This document shows, in pieces, positions 1 to 9,599 of a DNA stretch of 64,000 bases. This DNA comes from Pseudofulvimonas gallinarii (lineage in GTDB: Bacteria; Pseudomonadota; Gammaproteobacteria; Xanthomonadales; UBA2363). Numbering within the stretch: the first letter of the stretch is position 1; each line of letters starts with the position of its first letter. Where the stretch lies: the NCBI RefSeq assembly GCF_004343305.1, contig NZ_SMAF01000002.1, positions 80,137 through 144,136 of the forward strand, read 5' to 3'. Under the pieces are notes generated by a model. That model saw only the letters and a program-made list of their open reading frames with translations. It ran no database searches and had not been told where the DNA came from. The position numbers and the translations under genes are program-made.

Positions 1-239
1 CGCCGCGTTGCCGCGTCGGGTGGCGGTACATCCTGTACCGCATTGCGCGCTGTCGATCCGCTCTCGCGATCATCCGCAGCGCCCCGGCATCCTGCCGCGA
101 CTTCCACTTCGCAGGGCCGGGCAAAGCCCGCTCCTTCGCCACCCGCCGCGTTGCCGCGTCGGGTGGCGGTACATCCTGTACCGCATTGCGCGCTGTCGAT
201 CCGCTCTCGCGATCATCCGCAGCGCCCCGGCATCCTGCC
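1..239. repeat. Tandem direct repeat, 96 bp copied at 143-bp spacing
   Basis: Bases 1-96 recur without a mismatch at 144-239; the two copies are separated by 47 bp. Each copy contains a perfect inverted repeat, GCGGTACA-tcc-TGTACCGC. The spacer contains CGGGC-aaa-GCCCG; read on the minus strand this gives GGAGCGGGCTTTGCCCG, which resembles the core of REP-type palindromes of pseudomonads and xanthomonads (inference). The array begins at the window edge, so more units may lie upstream. It sits directly 3' of ispE. No tRNA was recognised here. Confidence 0.85.
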
Positions 240-258
240 CTGCCCCCGCCAGACGCCT

Positions 259-1125
259 TCAGGGCGCGCCGGGGACGGCTTCCAGTTCCCGCAGTGTCGG
301 CGAGACGTTGACGCCCCGGACGGCCCAGGCCGGCCACGCACTGTCGCGGACAATCCCGCGCGCGGTGTCTTCGTCGACCACCGGCAGGAACACGGCGGAG
401 CCACTGCCACTCATCCGCGCCTGGCCCCACTGCGACAACCATGCCAGCGACTCGCCAATGGCCGGACAGAGCCGGATCGCGACGGGCTGCAGGTCGTTGC
501 GGGTTTCAGGGGTGCCGGAAAGGGCCGATATTGTCAAAGCTGGCGTGTTTCTTGTCAATTCAGGCGCTTGGAAAACGGCTGCCGTTGCGACGGGGATACC
601 AGGCCAGACGACGACATACCACTGCTCCGGCAGGTCCACGGGGGTCAGCGCCTCGCCCACGCCCTCGGCGAAGGCGCTGCGGCCGGCGACGAACACCGGA
701 ACGTCGGCGCCCAGGTGCAGGCCCAGGCCCGCCAGTCGGCGGACCGGCCACTCCAGTCCCCAGAGCCGGTTCAAGCCGAGCAGGACGGTGGCGGCGTCGG
801 AGCTGCCGCCACCCAGTCCGGCGCCTGCCGGTATGCGCTTTTCGACCTCGATATCCGCCCCGGCGTCGATGCCGGACTCGGCCTGGAGCAGCCGGGCCGC
901 GCGGATCGCCAGGTCGTCCTCCTCGGTCACCTCGGCCAGGCCACCCTGGCGGACGATCCGGCCATCTTCACGACGACGCAGGACGAGGCGGTCGCCCCAG
1001 TCCAAAAGGTGAAACACGGTCTGAAGCAGGTGATAGCCGTCCTCGCGGCGACCGTTCACATGCAGCCAGAGGTTCAGTTTGGCGGGGGCAGTCAGTCGCA
1101 ACCCGCGCGGAAAGGGCTCACTCAC
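259..1125 (-). CDS. ispE: 4-diphosphocytidyl-2-C-methyl-D-erythritol kinase
   Basis: Cytosolic GHMP kinase that phosphorylates the 2-hydroxyl of CDP-ME with ATP, the fourth step of the MEP isoprenoid pathway. The 288-residue product is of usual length. It opens with the family start PAKLNLWLHVNGRREDGYH and carries the glycine-rich ATP loop PAGAGLGGGSSDAA near residue 100 and the C-terminal GHMP motif MSGSGSAVF. The frame is open further upstream, but that part lies inside lolB. The start is therefore taken as the GTG at 1125, whose first bases overlap the lolB stop by 8 bp, so translational coupling is likely. IspD and IspF of the same pathway lie at 41-43 kb. Confidence 0.95.
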   Translation of the reverse strand: MSEPFPRGLRLTAPAKLNLWLHVNGRREDGYHLLQTVFHLLDWGDRLVLRRREDGRIVRQGGLAEVTEEDDLAIRAARLLQAESGIDAGADIEVEKRIPAGAGLGGGSSDAATVLLGLNRLWGLEWPVRRLAGLGLHLGADVPVFVAGRSAFAEGVGEALTPVDLPEQWYVVVWPGIPVATAAVFQAPELTRNTPALTISALSGTPETRNDLQPVAIRLCPAIGESLAWLSQWGQARMSGSGSAVFLPVVDEDTARGIVRDSAWPAWAVRGVNVSPTLRELEAVPGAP

Positions 1126-1813
1126 GGGCAACCGCCCAGTCCTGGATGTTGAGGCGGACGCTGTAGTTCGCCTGCCGGGCACGGATGCGGACAGGCAGCG
1201 CGCCGTCCTCGCGCCACGCCGTGTAGGCGACCTGCCAGCCATCCTGGCTGAAACGGTGCAGGCGCCCATCGCCATCACGTTCGGCCGACTCCATCGGTGT
1301 GCCGTCATGCGGTAGGCCACGAACCCAGTCGCGCAGCGCCGCGACCGGCACGTGCCAGCCCAGCACATCGGACAGAAGCGCCTCGGCCGAACCGGCGTGG
1401 CGCGTACCGCCCTCGCCACCTTCCAGCCTTGCGCCGCGATTGTCACCACTCAGGCGCCAGGTCTTCTGGCTGACCGGCTGCCGCAGTTCGAATTCGAAGC
1501 GCCCGCCACGCTGCACCCACACGAAACTGGCGCTGCCGCCATCACGCCCATCGCTGACCGCCAGCCGCCCGGCGATGCGGAACGCGTTGATCGACGACGG
1601 ATCCACCCCGTCGGGCGACTGCCACAACGCCGCGTCCCTTCGCGGTGTCGATGCACACGCAGCCAACAGCAGCAGGACAGCGAGCACGGCCGGACGGAAA
1701 AACGGCGGGCGCCGCGGTGCGCTCGCGGTGCGACCAGTCCACTGCTCGGACGCGGAACGGGTCGCGAGGACCGTTGGAAAAGATTGAACCCTGAATCCCG
1801 CCGACGCCGGCAT
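1118..1813 (-). CDS. lolB: Outer-membrane lipoprotein receptor LolB
   Basis: LolB accepts lipoproteins from periplasmic LolA and inserts them into the inner leaflet of the outer membrane; it is itself a lipoprotein. Seen: a hydrophobic stretch ending in the lipobox LLAAC, then a LolB-type beta domain with the conserved pattern around FRIAGRLAVSDGRDGG and a WRLSGDNRG segment. The proposed ATG at 1813 shares one base with the stop of the upstream TPR gene (TGATG), and the 3' end overlaps ispE by 8 bp, so the three genes form one operon. This start gives an unusually long n-region (about 40 residues before the hydrophobic core); a later GTG may be the true start. The lolB-ispE order is common in gammaproteobacteria. 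Confidence 0.9.
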   Translation of the reverse strand: MPASAGFRVQSFPTVLATRSASEQWTGRTASAPRRPPFFRPAVLAVLLLLAACASTPRRDAALWQSPDGVDPSSINAFRIAGRLAVSDGRDGGSASFVWVQRGGRFEFELRQPVSQKTWRLSGDNRGARLEGGEGGTRHAGSAEALLSDVLGWHVPVAALRDWVRGLPHDGTPMESAERDGDGRLHRFSQDGWQVAYTAWREDGALPVRIRARQANYSVRLNIQDWAVARE

Positions 1814-3594
1814 CACCACGGTTTCAGGCGCGCGATGGTGTTCATGAGCGCGCGATTGTCGGGATCCTGTTCAATCGCTGCGCGCCACACCCTGCGTGCC
1901 TCCTCCTTTTGTCCGACGGTCCACAGGGCCTCGCCGAGATGCGCGGCGATCTCGCCTTCCGGCTGTGCCGCGTGCGCGCGTTGCAGGTGCACCAGCGCTT
2001 CCTCGTGACGACCCAGCTTGAACAGCACCCAGCCGAGACTGTCGAGCGTGGCGATATCCTCCGGATCGATGTGGTGCGCCCGTTCGATCAGCACCAGCGC
2101 CTCTTCCTGGCGGTCGGTGCGATCGCTGAGCGTGTAGCCGTAGGCGTTGAGATAAACCGGATTGTCCGGATCCAGCTCGGTCAGCGCGCGGAAATCGTCG
2201 AGCGCGCCGTCGACCTGGTCGAGCCGTTCCCGAGTCAGGCCGCGCGCGTAGCGCATGCGCTGCTCGTCGGGCAGCGCGGCGAGGCCGGCATCCAGTGCCG
2301 CCAGGGCATCGGCATCACGACCGACGCGCGACAGGAGTTCGGCTTCAAGCAGGAAACTGTCGGCGAACGCTTCCGAATCCGGATCGGCCCGGTCGCGGAT
2401 GCTCATCAGCCGCTGCCGCGACGCCTCGATCCGGCCCGCCTCCTGGTCCAGCACCGCCAGGCGCAGCAGCGCGCGCGAGTAATCGTTGCCGGCGCCCTCC
2501 GGCACGCCCGAATACCAGGCGACGGCCTTTTCCCGCCAGCGGACGATCTCGACCTGTCGCGGCGGCGTCGCATTCGCGGCGACCTCGCCCAGCGCCTCGG
2601 CGATGCCACCCAGCATCAGCAGGCGCGGCACGGGATGGGGTTGCGGCAATGTCGACAGGGCATCGTGGACCTCGATCACCTGCTTCCAGTCTCCGGCCTC
2701 GAGGGCATAGGCCCCGCGCAGGACAAGGGTTTCATCGTCGGCCGGCAGATCGGCCAGGGCGGCAGCGGCAGCCCGCGGATCGTCCAGTTCGGTGCGCAGC
2801 AGCACCGCATAGGTACGGCGCACTTCCGGATCGTCCGGATGCGTCGCCAGCGCCTGGTCGAGGATGCGCCGGGCCTCGTCGGCGTGGCCGCCGGCATTCG
2901 CCAGGCGCGCGCGCCAGAACCACACCTCCGCCGCATCGGGGAGGCGCTCGCTGGCCAGCGCGGCCAGCCGCTCGGCCAGGTCGTTGCGCTCCATTTTCAG
3001 GGCGAGCTGGCTGAGGCCGATATACGTGGCCTTGTCTGCCGGCAGGTCGCCGGACGCCACCAGCCGTTCAAGGATGCGGATCGCCAGGCCACGGTCGGGC
3101 GCCGCTTCGAGTGCGCCGCCGGCCAGACGTGCGGCCGGCATGCCGCCTTCGGCGATCAACTGGACGATCTGGCTGTAAGCCGTTTCGCTCTCGCCACGAC
3201 CCAGCGACAGCAGCAGCTCGGCCTGGCTGAAATCGGGTCGCGACTGGCCACCCAGTTCGCGCCAGCGCTCCAGGGCGACGGCCGCATCGTCCCAGCGCTG
3301 CGCGGACAGGTTCACACGCGTCGCGCGCCGGGCGATGTCGGCCTGGTCGCTCTGCTGCGCCGCCTCCAGGTAGGCCGCCGCGGCGCTGTCCAGGTTGTCC
3401 TCGCGCAGGGCGAACTCGGCCGCAAGCAGGTGTTCCAGTGGCAGGGCATCAAGGGTCTGCTCGGGAATGCCGAGCATCGGCCCGGATCCGCCGGCCGTGG
3501 ACTCCGCACCGCCGCGCTGGCCGGTCGTGGCGCACGCTCCGAGCGTGCCGGCGGCCAGAAGAATGAGCAGTTTCGGAATACGAGTCGTTTGCAT
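1813..3594 (-). CDS. TPR-repeat lipoprotein, probable outer-membrane protein
   Basis: A 593-residue lipoprotein with signal MQTTRIPKLLILLAAG and lipobox LGAC, followed by arrays of degenerate tetratricopeptide repeats. The clearest are at the C-terminus, where DNPVYLNAYGYTLSDR and DIATLDSLGWVLFKLGR are typical TPR helices. The frame is open 14 codons further upstream, but the ATG at 3594 has AAGGA 8 bases before it and is directly followed by the signal peptide. It is first in the operon with lolB and ispE and divergent from hemA (92 bp between starts). TPR lipoproteins of this kind occupy this place next to lolB in related bacteria; the exact role is unknown, with a scaffold for envelope assembly a reasonable inference. 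Confidence 0.85.
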   Translation of the reverse strand: MQTTRIPKLLILLAAGTLGACATTGQRGGAESTAGGSGPMLGIPEQTLDALPLEHLLAAEFALREDNLDSAAAAYLEAAQQSDQADIARRATRVNLSAQRWDDAAVALERWRELGGQSRPDFSQAELLLSLGRGESETAYSQIVQLIAEGGMPAARLAGGALEAAPDRGLAIRILERLVASGDLPADKATYIGLSQLALKMERNDLAERLAALASERLPDAAEVWFWRARLANAGGHADEARRILDQALATHPDDPEVRRTYAVLLRTELDDPRAAAAALADLPADDETLVLRGAYALEAGDWKQVIEVHDALSTLPQPHPVPRLLMLGGIAEALGEVAANATPPRQVEIVRWREKAVAWYSGVPEGAGNDYSRALLRLAVLDQEAGRIEASRQRLMSIRDRADPDSEAFADSFLLEAELLSRVGRDADALAALDAGLAALPDEQRMRYARGLTRERLDQVDGALDDFRALTELDPDNPVYLNAYGYTLSDRTDRQEEALVLIERAHHIDPEDIATLDSLGWVLFKLGRHEEALVHLQRAHAAQPEGEIAAHLGEALWTVGQKEEARRVWRAAIEQDPDNRALMNTIARLKPW

Positions 3595-3686
3595 GCGGGT
3601 TCCTTGGCTTGATGCGGGTCCGCTGTGCCCGCACAATCACATTCTGCCAAAGCCCGCCGCGCGCTGCGCCGGGACCTTCAGCCGTA

Positions 3687-4949
3687 ATGACTCTATTCGT
3701 TCTCGGGATCAATCATCGCAGCGCACCTCTGGCCTGGCGTGAACGCGTAGCGTTCGGCGAGGACGCCGCGCGCGTCGCCTTGCCGGCGCTGACCGCCATG
3801 CCCGGCGTCAAGGAAGCGGCGCTGGTCAACACCTGCAACCGGACCGAGGTGATCACGCGGATCGAACCGGGCCAGGAAGCGGCGGTGATGCAATGGTTGC
3901 ACGACTCGCAGTCGCTGGCATCCGGCAGCCTGGACGAATTCCTCTACCGCCACGTCGATGCCGACGCCGCACGGCACGTCTTCCGCGTCGCCAGTGGCCT
4001 GGACTCCATGGTGCTGGGCGAACCGCAGATCCTCGGGCAGCTCAAGGACGCCTGGCGCCAGGCCCATGAGGTCGGCACGCTGGGCGCATCGCTGGAGCGG
4101 TTGTTCCAGCACAGCTTCAGCGTCGCCAAGCGCGTACGCACGGAAACGGCGATCGGCCGCCATCCGGTCTCGGTGGCGTACTGCGCCGTCCGGCTCGCCC
4201 AGGAATCCTTCATCGACCTGCGCACCGCCACAGTGCTGCTCATCGGCGCCGGTGAAACCATCGAGCTGGCCCTGCGCCATCTCGAACAGGCCGGCACCGG
4301 TCGGCTGCTGATCGCCAACCGTACCGTTGCCAACGCGCAGGCGCTGGCGCAGCGCTGCGGTGCATTCGTGCTGCCGCTGTCCGATCTCGACCGCCACCTG
4401 CATGAGGCGGACATCGTCATCTCCGCCACCGGCTCGCAGCATCGCGTGCTCGAACAGCCGCAGGTCGCCGCAGCACTGAAGGCGCGCCGCCGTCGCCCGA
4501 TGCTGCTGCTCGACCTGGCCGTGCCGCGCGACATCGACCCGGACTGCTCGAAGCTCGAGGACGCCTTCCTCTACGCCGTCGACGACCTGCGCCAGATCAT
4601 CGAGCGCAACCTCGACCAGCGTCGCGCCGGTGCGCGCGAAGCGGAAGTGCTGATCGACCTGCAGGTCGACCATTACCTGACCTGGCTGCGTGCGCAGAGC
4701 AGCACCGGGCCGCTGCGGCGACTGCGCGCCGATGGCGAGCACATGCGCCGGGAAGCGCTGGCCAAGGCGCGTGCCGAGCTCGCCGCCGGACGGCCGGCCG
4801 AGGAAGTCCTCGAGTTGCTCGCGCACACGCTGACCAACCGGCTGCTGCACGCGCCCAGCGCACGCCTGCGCGCCGCCGCCGAACAGGGCGACATGACGCT
4901 TCTGAACGCGGCCGAGCGGCTGTTCAGCACGGACGGGGAAGCCCCGTGA
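3687..4949 (+). CDS. hemA: Glutamyl-tRNA reductase
   Basis: Reduces glutamyl-tRNA(Glu) with NADPH to glutamate-1-semialdehyde, the first committed step of the C5 route to tetrapyrroles. The 420-residue protein begins [15 protein letters not shown]. The catalytic cysteine lies in NTCNRTEV near residue 50, [15 protein letters not shown] follows, and a Rossmann segment [16 protein letters not shown] supplies the NADPH site. Start chosen at the ATG that gives the family N-terminus; an upstream in-frame extension lacks homologous character. The stop overlaps the GTG of prfA by 4 bp (GTGA), the usual hemA-prfA coupling. Confidence 0.96.
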   Translation: MTLFVLGINHRSAPLAWRERVAFGEDAARVALPALTAMPGVKEAALVNTCNRTEVITRIEPGQEAAVMQWLHDSQSLASGSLDEFLYRHVDADAARHVFRVASGLDSMVLGEPQILGQLKDAWRQAHEVGTLGASLERLFQHSFSVAKRVRTETAIGRHPVSVAYCAVRLAQESFIDLRTATVLLIGAGETIELALRHLEQAGTGRLLIANRTVANAQALAQRCGAFVLPLSDLDRHLHEADIVISATGSQHRVLEQPQVAAALKARRRRPMLLLDLAVPRDIDPDCSKLEDAFLYAVDDLRQIIERNLDQRRAGAREAEVLIDLQVDHYLTWLRAQSSTGPLRRLRADGEHMRREALAKARAELAAGRPAEEVLELLAHTLTNRLLHAPSARLRAAAEQGDMTLLNAAERLFSTDGEAP

Positions 4950-6028
4950 TCGCAGAGCGCATCCTGCGCCGGCTTGAAGTGCTTGCCGAACGCCACGAGG
5001 AAGTCGGCCGCCTGCTCGCCGAACCGGATGTCGCCGGCGACGCGACGCGCTTCCGCGAACTGTCGCGCGAATACGCGCGGCTGTCGCCAGTGGCCGATAC
5101 GCTGGCCGCCTGGCGGCGGAACCGGGAAGAGCATGTCGCGGCCGGCGAAATGCTGGCCGATCCGGACATGCGCGCAATGGCGCAGGAAGAGATCGCCCGG
5201 CTCGAAGAAGAACGCGGGTCACTCGAACACGCCCTGCACCTGGCGCTGATTCCGGCCGACCCGCACGACGATGCCAACATCTTCCTTGAAGTCCGCGCCG
5301 GCACCGGTGGCGACGAGGCTGCGATCTTCGCCGGCGACCTGCTGCGCATGTACACGCGCTATGCCGACCGTCGCGGCTGGCGTGTCGAACTGCTCAGCGC
5401 CAGCGAAGGCGAACACGGCGGCTACAAGGAAGCGGTCGTGCGCATCGAGGGCGAAGGCGTGTATTCGCGCCTGAAATTCGAATCCGGCACGCACCGCGTG
5501 CAGCGCGTACCCGCCACCGAATCGCAGGGCCGCATCCATACCTCGGCGGCCACCGTGGCGATCCTTCCGGAACTGGACGAGATCGAACAGGTTCAGCTCA
5601 ATCCGGCCGACCTCAAGGTCGATACCTTCCGCGCCTCCGGCGCCGGTGGCCAGCACGTCAACAAGACCGATTCGGCGATCCGCATCACCCACCTGCCGAC
5701 CGGCATCGTCGTCGAATGCCAGGACGAGCGCAGCCAGCACAAGAACCGCGCACGGGCGATGAGCCTGCTCGCGGCGCGACTCACCGACGAGCAGCGCCAA
5801 CAGCAGGCCGCGCAGCAGGCGCAGTCGCGCCGCCTGCAGGTCGGCAGCGGCGACCGCAGCCAGCGCATCCGCACGTACAACTTTCCCCAGGGCCGCCTGA
5901 CCGACCACCGCGTGAACCTCACGCTGTACTCGCTCGACGAGATCGTCGCCGGCGACCTCGATCCGGTCATCGAAACCTTGACCCGCGAACACCAGGCCGA
6001 TGAACTGCAGGCGCTCGGCGATGCCTGA
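4946..6028 (+). CDS. prfA: Peptide chain release factor 1
   Basis: RF1 recognises UAG and UAA in the ribosomal A site and triggers peptidyl-tRNA hydrolysis. It is 360 residues, the normal length. The universal GGQ motif lies in [16 protein letters not shown] near residue 234. The stop-codon recognition loop lies in the region after [19 protein letters not shown] start at 4946, overlapping the hemA stop. The gene for the RF methyltransferase PrmC, which often follows prfA, is not here; the next gene is a TPR/glycosyltransferase. Because UAG is read by RF1, this gene bears on the in-frame amber in the M64 gene at 11205: RF1 is present, so UAG should act as a normal stop. Confidence 0.97.
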   Translation: MIAERILRRLEVLAERHEEVGRLLAEPDVAGDATRFRELSREYARLSPVADTLAAWRRNREEHVAAGEMLADPDMRAMAQEEIARLEEERGSLEHALHLALIPADPHDDANIFLEVRAGTGGDEAAIFAGDLLRMYTRYADRRGWRVELLSASEGEHGGYKEAVVRIEGEGVYSRLKFESGTHRVQRVPATESQGRIHTSAATVAILPELDEIEQVQLNPADLKVDTFRASGAGGQHVNKTDSAIRITHLPTGIVVECQDERSQHKNRARAMSLLAARLTDEQRQQQAAQQAQSRRLQVGSGDRSQRIRTYNFPQGRLTDHRVNLTLYSLDEIVAGDLDPVIETLTREHQADELQALGDA

Positions 6029-6079
6029 GTGCCGTGATGCCACTTGCCGGACGATCCACTACCCGGGAGGGTTGCGGCC

Positions 6080-8146
6080 ATGAGCATGCTGCCCGACGCC
6101 GCACTTGAACACGCACTTCGCCTGCTCGAGACAGGCCAGGTCGACGCCGCCCGGCGCGCACTTTCGGCCCTGGCGCAGGGCCACCCGGAAGTCGCCGAAC
6201 CCTGGCGCCTGCTCGGCGTACTGGCGCTGCAGCAGGGCGATGTCGGCGCCGCGGAAGCAATGCTGGTTCGCGCACACCAGTGCGAACCGGCTTCGACTTC
6301 GGTGCTGTGCAATCTTGGCGCACTCGCGCGACGACGGGATGACGACGCCACGGCCGAGCGCCATTACCGCGAGGCCCTGCGCCATGACCCCGCCTGCGTG
6401 CCGGCGCTGAACAATCTCGCCGGGCTCCTGTTCGACCAGCAGCGATTCCAGGAGGCGGAGCAGCAGTACCGCCGCGCGCTGCAGGTCGCACCGGGCTATG
6501 TGCCGGCCCGCGGCAACCTCGCCGCCTGCCTGCTGGCGATGGACCGCGGCAGGGATGCGCTGGTGGAGGCCGAGCGCGCCGTCCGCGAAGGCGCCGGCTA
6601 CGCACCGGCATGGCTGGCACTGGCGCAGGTACAGCATGCACTGGGTGCTTTCCGCATCGCGGCTGCGGCCTTCGCCCGTTCGCTGGGGCTGGAACCGGGC
6701 AATCCCGACGCGCTTTACGGACTCGCGCAATGCGCCGACGAACTGGGCGAGTGGGCGCGCGCGATCCAGCTGTGCGAACAGGTGCTTGCCATCGAACCTT
6801 CACACGCGGCCGCGGCAAGCCTCGCGCAGTACCTGCGCCGACACCTGTGCCGGCACGCCGAACTTGCGAACGGCAGCCGACGACTGGCCGACCTGCTGGC
6901 ACAGGAGGCTCCCGGCATCGCGCCGTTCGCATTCCTCAGCGAAACCGCAACGGCGGCGCAGCAGCGGCAGGTCGCCACCCTCGCCGCCCGCGAGGTCACG
7001 CAACGGCTGGTCGGTCGGGGCAGCCACACGCCATCGGCGGCCCGGACTCGCGGGCACCGCGATGCATTGCGCGTGGGATTCGTGTCGTCCGGCTTCGGCC
7101 AGCACCCGACCGCGCTGCTGATCGTCGAACTGATCGAAAAGCTGCGCGGCAGCCGCATCGAAACGGTCGGCTACGCGACCACGCCCGATGACCAGGGCGC
7201 GCTGCGCCAACGCCTGCGCGAAGGCTTCGCGCTGTGGCGCGACCTCGCGGGCGACAGTTACAGCACGATGGCCAGGCGTGTACGCGAAGACGGGCCCGAC
7301 ATCCTGATCGACCTGCGCGGCTGGGGCGGCGGCTCGGTGGCCGAACTCTTTGCACAGCGTCCGGCGCCGGTTCAGGTGAACTGGCTGGCGTATCCGGGAA
7401 CATCGGGCGCGCCCTGGATCGACCACCTCGTGGCCGACCCCTTCGTGATTCCCGACGCTGCGCGCGGGCATTTCAGCGAAAACGTCGTCTGGCTGCCACG
7501 CTGCTTCCAGCCCTCGGACAGCACGCGCGTGGTCGGAACGCCGCCGCCGCGCGCCGAACTGGGCCTGCCCGACGACGGCGTCGTCTTCGCCTGCTTCAAC
7601 AATGCCTACAAGTATTCGCCGGAATCGATGTCGCGGTTCTGGCGCATCCTTGAAGCCGTTCCGGGTTCGGTGCTGTGGCTGCTGGCCGGCAGGCAGCCGG
7701 AAACCATGGACAACCTCCGGCGGATGACCGCCGCGCGCGGCATCGACCCGCAACGCCTGGTCTTCCTGCCCAAGCAACCGCACGATGTGTACCTGGCGTG
7801 CTACAGGCATGCCGACCTGTTCCTGGACACGACCCCCTACAACGCGCACACGACGGCGTCGGATGCATTGTGGGCAGGCTGTCCGGTGCTGACCCTGCCC
7901 GGCGGGACATTCGCATCACGCGTCGCCGGCAGCCTCAACCACCATCTCGGGCTGGCCGACATGAACGCCGACAGCGACGACGGATTCGTCGCCCGCGCGC
8001 AGGAGATCGCCGACAGCGGCGAGTCGCGGCAGGCGCTTCGCGAGCGGCTGGCGCGCGCGAGGCAGGAAAGCGGCCTCTTCGACATGGAAGGTTTCGCCTG
8101 CGATTTCGCCGCGCTGCTTGAAGGCCTCGCCAACGGTCCGGCCTGA
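6080..8146 (+). CDS. TPR protein with GT41 (SPINDLY/O-GlcNAc transferase-like) domain
   Basis: A 688-residue cytosolic protein. Residues about 1-260 are TPR repeats (for example NNLAGLLFDQQRFQEAEQQY). Residues about 330-680 form a GT-B glycosyltransferase of family GT41, recognisable by LRVGFVSSGFGQHPTALLI, the motif DILIDLRGWGGGS, the segment VNWLAYPGTSGAPWIDHL and, further on, LDTTPYNAHTTASDALWAG. Family members transfer a sugar (GlcNAc or fucose) to serine/threonine or asparagine of proteins; the acceptor here is unknown. The ATG at 6080 has GGGAGG nine bases upstream. It follows prfA by 51 bp and could be cotranscribed. In bacteria such genes are often linked to flagellin or surface protein modification, but no such target is in the window. 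Confidence 0.88.
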   Translation: MSMLPDAALEHALRLLETGQVDAARRALSALAQGHPEVAEPWRLLGVLALQQGDVGAAEAMLVRAHQCEPASTSVLCNLGALARRRDDDATAERHYREALRHDPACVPALNNLAGLLFDQQRFQEAEQQYRRALQVAPGYVPARGNLAACLLAMDRGRDALVEAERAVREGAGYAPAWLALAQVQHALGAFRIAAAAFARSLGLEPGNPDALYGLAQCADELGEWARAIQLCEQVLAIEPSHAAAASLAQYLRRHLCRHAELANGSRRLADLLAQEAPGIAPFAFLSETATAAQQRQVATLAAREVTQRLVGRGSHTPSAARTRGHRDALRVGFVSSGFGQHPTALLIVELIEKLRGSRIETVGYATTPDDQGALRQRLREGFALWRDLAGDSYSTMARRVREDGPDILIDLRGWGGGSVAELFAQRPAPVQVNWLAYPGTSGAPWIDHLVADPFVIPDAARGHFSENVVWLPRCFQPSDSTRVVGTPPPRAELGLPDDGVVFACFNNAYKYSPESMSRFWRILEAVPGSVLWLLAGRQPETMDNLRRMTAARGIDPQRLVFLPKQPHDVYLACYRHADLFLDTTPYNAHTTASDALWAGCPVLTLPGGTFASRVAGSLNHHLGLADMNADSDDGFVARAQEIADSGESRQALRERLARARQESGLFDMEGFACDFAALLEGLANGPA

Positions 8147-8221
8147 CAACAGCGCAAGGACGGCCTGCGACCCTGCGCTAGAATCGCGGACATCGGGGCG
8201 TGTCGTCCCGCAACTGCCCGG

Positions 8222-9517
8222 ATGCCGCCCATGCGCCTCGATTCCATCGAACAGTTCGCGCTCGACCGCGACGCACTCGATCCGCTCGCCGGTTTCCGCG
8301 ACCGTTTCCTGGTGCCGCGTGACGGCGACGGGCGCGAATGGGCCTATTTCTGCGGCAATTCCCTGGGCCTGCAGCCTCGCGCCGTGCGCGACGCCATTGC
8401 GCATGAACTGCGCTGCTGGAGCGAACTGGCCGTCGAAGGCCACTTCAAGGGCGACCTGCCGTGGATGCATTACCACGAGTTCGTGCGCGACGACATGGCG
8501 CTGGTCGCCGGCGCGCTGCCGTCGGAAGTGGTGGCCATGAATTCGCTCACCGCCAACCTGCACTTCCTGATGGTCAGCTTCTATCGCCCGACGAAGCAGC
8601 GCCCGGCCATCCTGATCGAAGCCGGGGCATTTCCGTCCGACCGCTACGCGGTGGAATCGCAGATCCGTTTCCACGGCTTCGATCCGTCGACCGACCTGAT
8701 CGAACTGGAGGCCGACGAGCCGGGCGGCACGATCTCCGATGCCGCCATTGCCGCGGCCATCGCGCAGCATGGCGAACGGCTGGCGCTGGTGCTGATGCCC
8801 GGCGTGCAGTACCGCACCGGCCAGCTGTTCGACATCGCCGCCATCACCGCGCAGGCCCAGGGCGTCGGTGCGATCGCCGGCTTCGACCTCGCGCATGCCT
8901 TCGCGAATGCGCCGTTGAGACTGCATGACTGGGGCGTCGATTTCGCCGCCTGGTGCCACTACAAGTATGGCAACAGCGGACCAGGCGCCGTGGCGGGCGC
9001 ATTCGTGCACGAGCGCCACGCCGGCGCAGAGTTCCCCCGCTTCGCAGGATGGTGGGGCAGCGACAAGGACACGCGTTTCCGCATGGGGCCGCATTTCCAG
9101 CCGACCGTTGGCGCCGAAGGCTGGCAGCTGTCGAATCCGCCCATCCTGGCGCTGGCACCGCTGCGCGTGTCGCTGCAGCTGTTCCGCGAGGCCGGCATGG
9201 AGCGCCTGCGCGAAAAGTCGGTGGCGTTGACAGGCTGGCTGGCCGAGCAGGTCGAATCCCGCCTCGACGACGTGCTGGACATCGTCACGCCACGCGAACC
9301 TTCACGCCGCGGCGCGCAACTGTCGCTGCGCGTGCGCGACGGACGCGACGCCGGGCGTTCGCTGTTCGACTGGCTCACGGCGCGCGGCGTCATCGGCGAC
9401 TGGCGCGAACCGGACGTGATCCGCATCAGTCCGGCACCGCTCTACAACCGCTACAGCGACGTACTGCGCTTCCTCGACGCCACCGCCGCCTGGCGCGACG
9501 CACGCCGCCCGGCCTGA
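8222..9517 (+). CDS. kynU: Kynureninase
   Basis: PLP enzyme that cleaves kynurenine or 3-hydroxykynurenine to (3-hydroxy)anthranilate and alanine. The 431-residue protein has the family hallmark YFCGNSLGLQPRAVR, followed by MNSLTANLHFLM, the PLP-phosphate region, and the Schiff-base lysine in HYKYGNSGPG near residue 247. A second ATG at 8231 is an equally possible start; no strong Shine-Dalgarno sequence separates them. With kmo at 11483 it would supply 3-hydroxyanthranilate for NAD synthesis by the route known in Xanthomonas and relatives; the dioxygenases of the pathway are not in this window. It is convergent with the broken M64 gene. Confidence 0.95.
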   Translation: MPPMRLDSIEQFALDRDALDPLAGFRDRFLVPRDGDGREWAYFCGNSLGLQPRAVRDAIAHELRCWSELAVEGHFKGDLPWMHYHEFVRDDMALVAGALPSEVVAMNSLTANLHFLMVSFYRPTKQRPAILIEAGAFPSDRYAVESQIRFHGFDPSTDLIELEADEPGGTISDAAIAAAIAQHGERLALVLMPGVQYRTGQLFDIAAITAQAQGVGAIAGFDLAHAFANAPLRLHDWGVDFAAWCHYKYGNSGPGAVAGAFVHERHAGAEFPRFAGWWGSDKDTRFRMGPHFQPTVGAEGWQLSNPPILALAPLRVSLQLFREAGMERLREKSVALTGWLAEQVESRLDDVLDIVTPREPSRRGAQLSLRVRDGRDAGRSLFDWLTARGVIGDWREPDVIRISPAPLYNRYSDVLRFLDATAAWRDARRPA

Positions 9518-9599
9518 GCAACGACGCCCGGGAAACAACCGCCCGACGCCTTGCGTGCGGGCCACGGGCGTCCGGCAACGCAGGCGCCCGCCACCGCAC

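Noticed and set aside
1-258. tRNA-Gln gene downstream of ispE, as in many gammaproteobacteria
   Set aside because: I could not fold a cloverleaf or find a CCA-type acceptor; the sequence is instead the tandem repeat.
1817-1819. GTG at 1819 as the lolB start
   Set aside because: The ATG at 1813, two codons later, overlaps the stop of the preceding gene as TGATG, a common coupling arrangement.
1909-3612. A 567-codon open frame on the plus strand
   Set aside because: Antisense shadow of the TPR lipoprotein gene; its Gln/Arg/His-rich translation has no family features.
3693-5222. A 509-codon open frame on the minus strand
   Set aside because: Antisense shadow of hemA and the start of prfA.
9518-9599. 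Shared terminator between kynU and the M64 gene
   Set aside because: GACGCCCG and CGGGCGTC flank a loop of over 30 bases with no T run; too weak to call.
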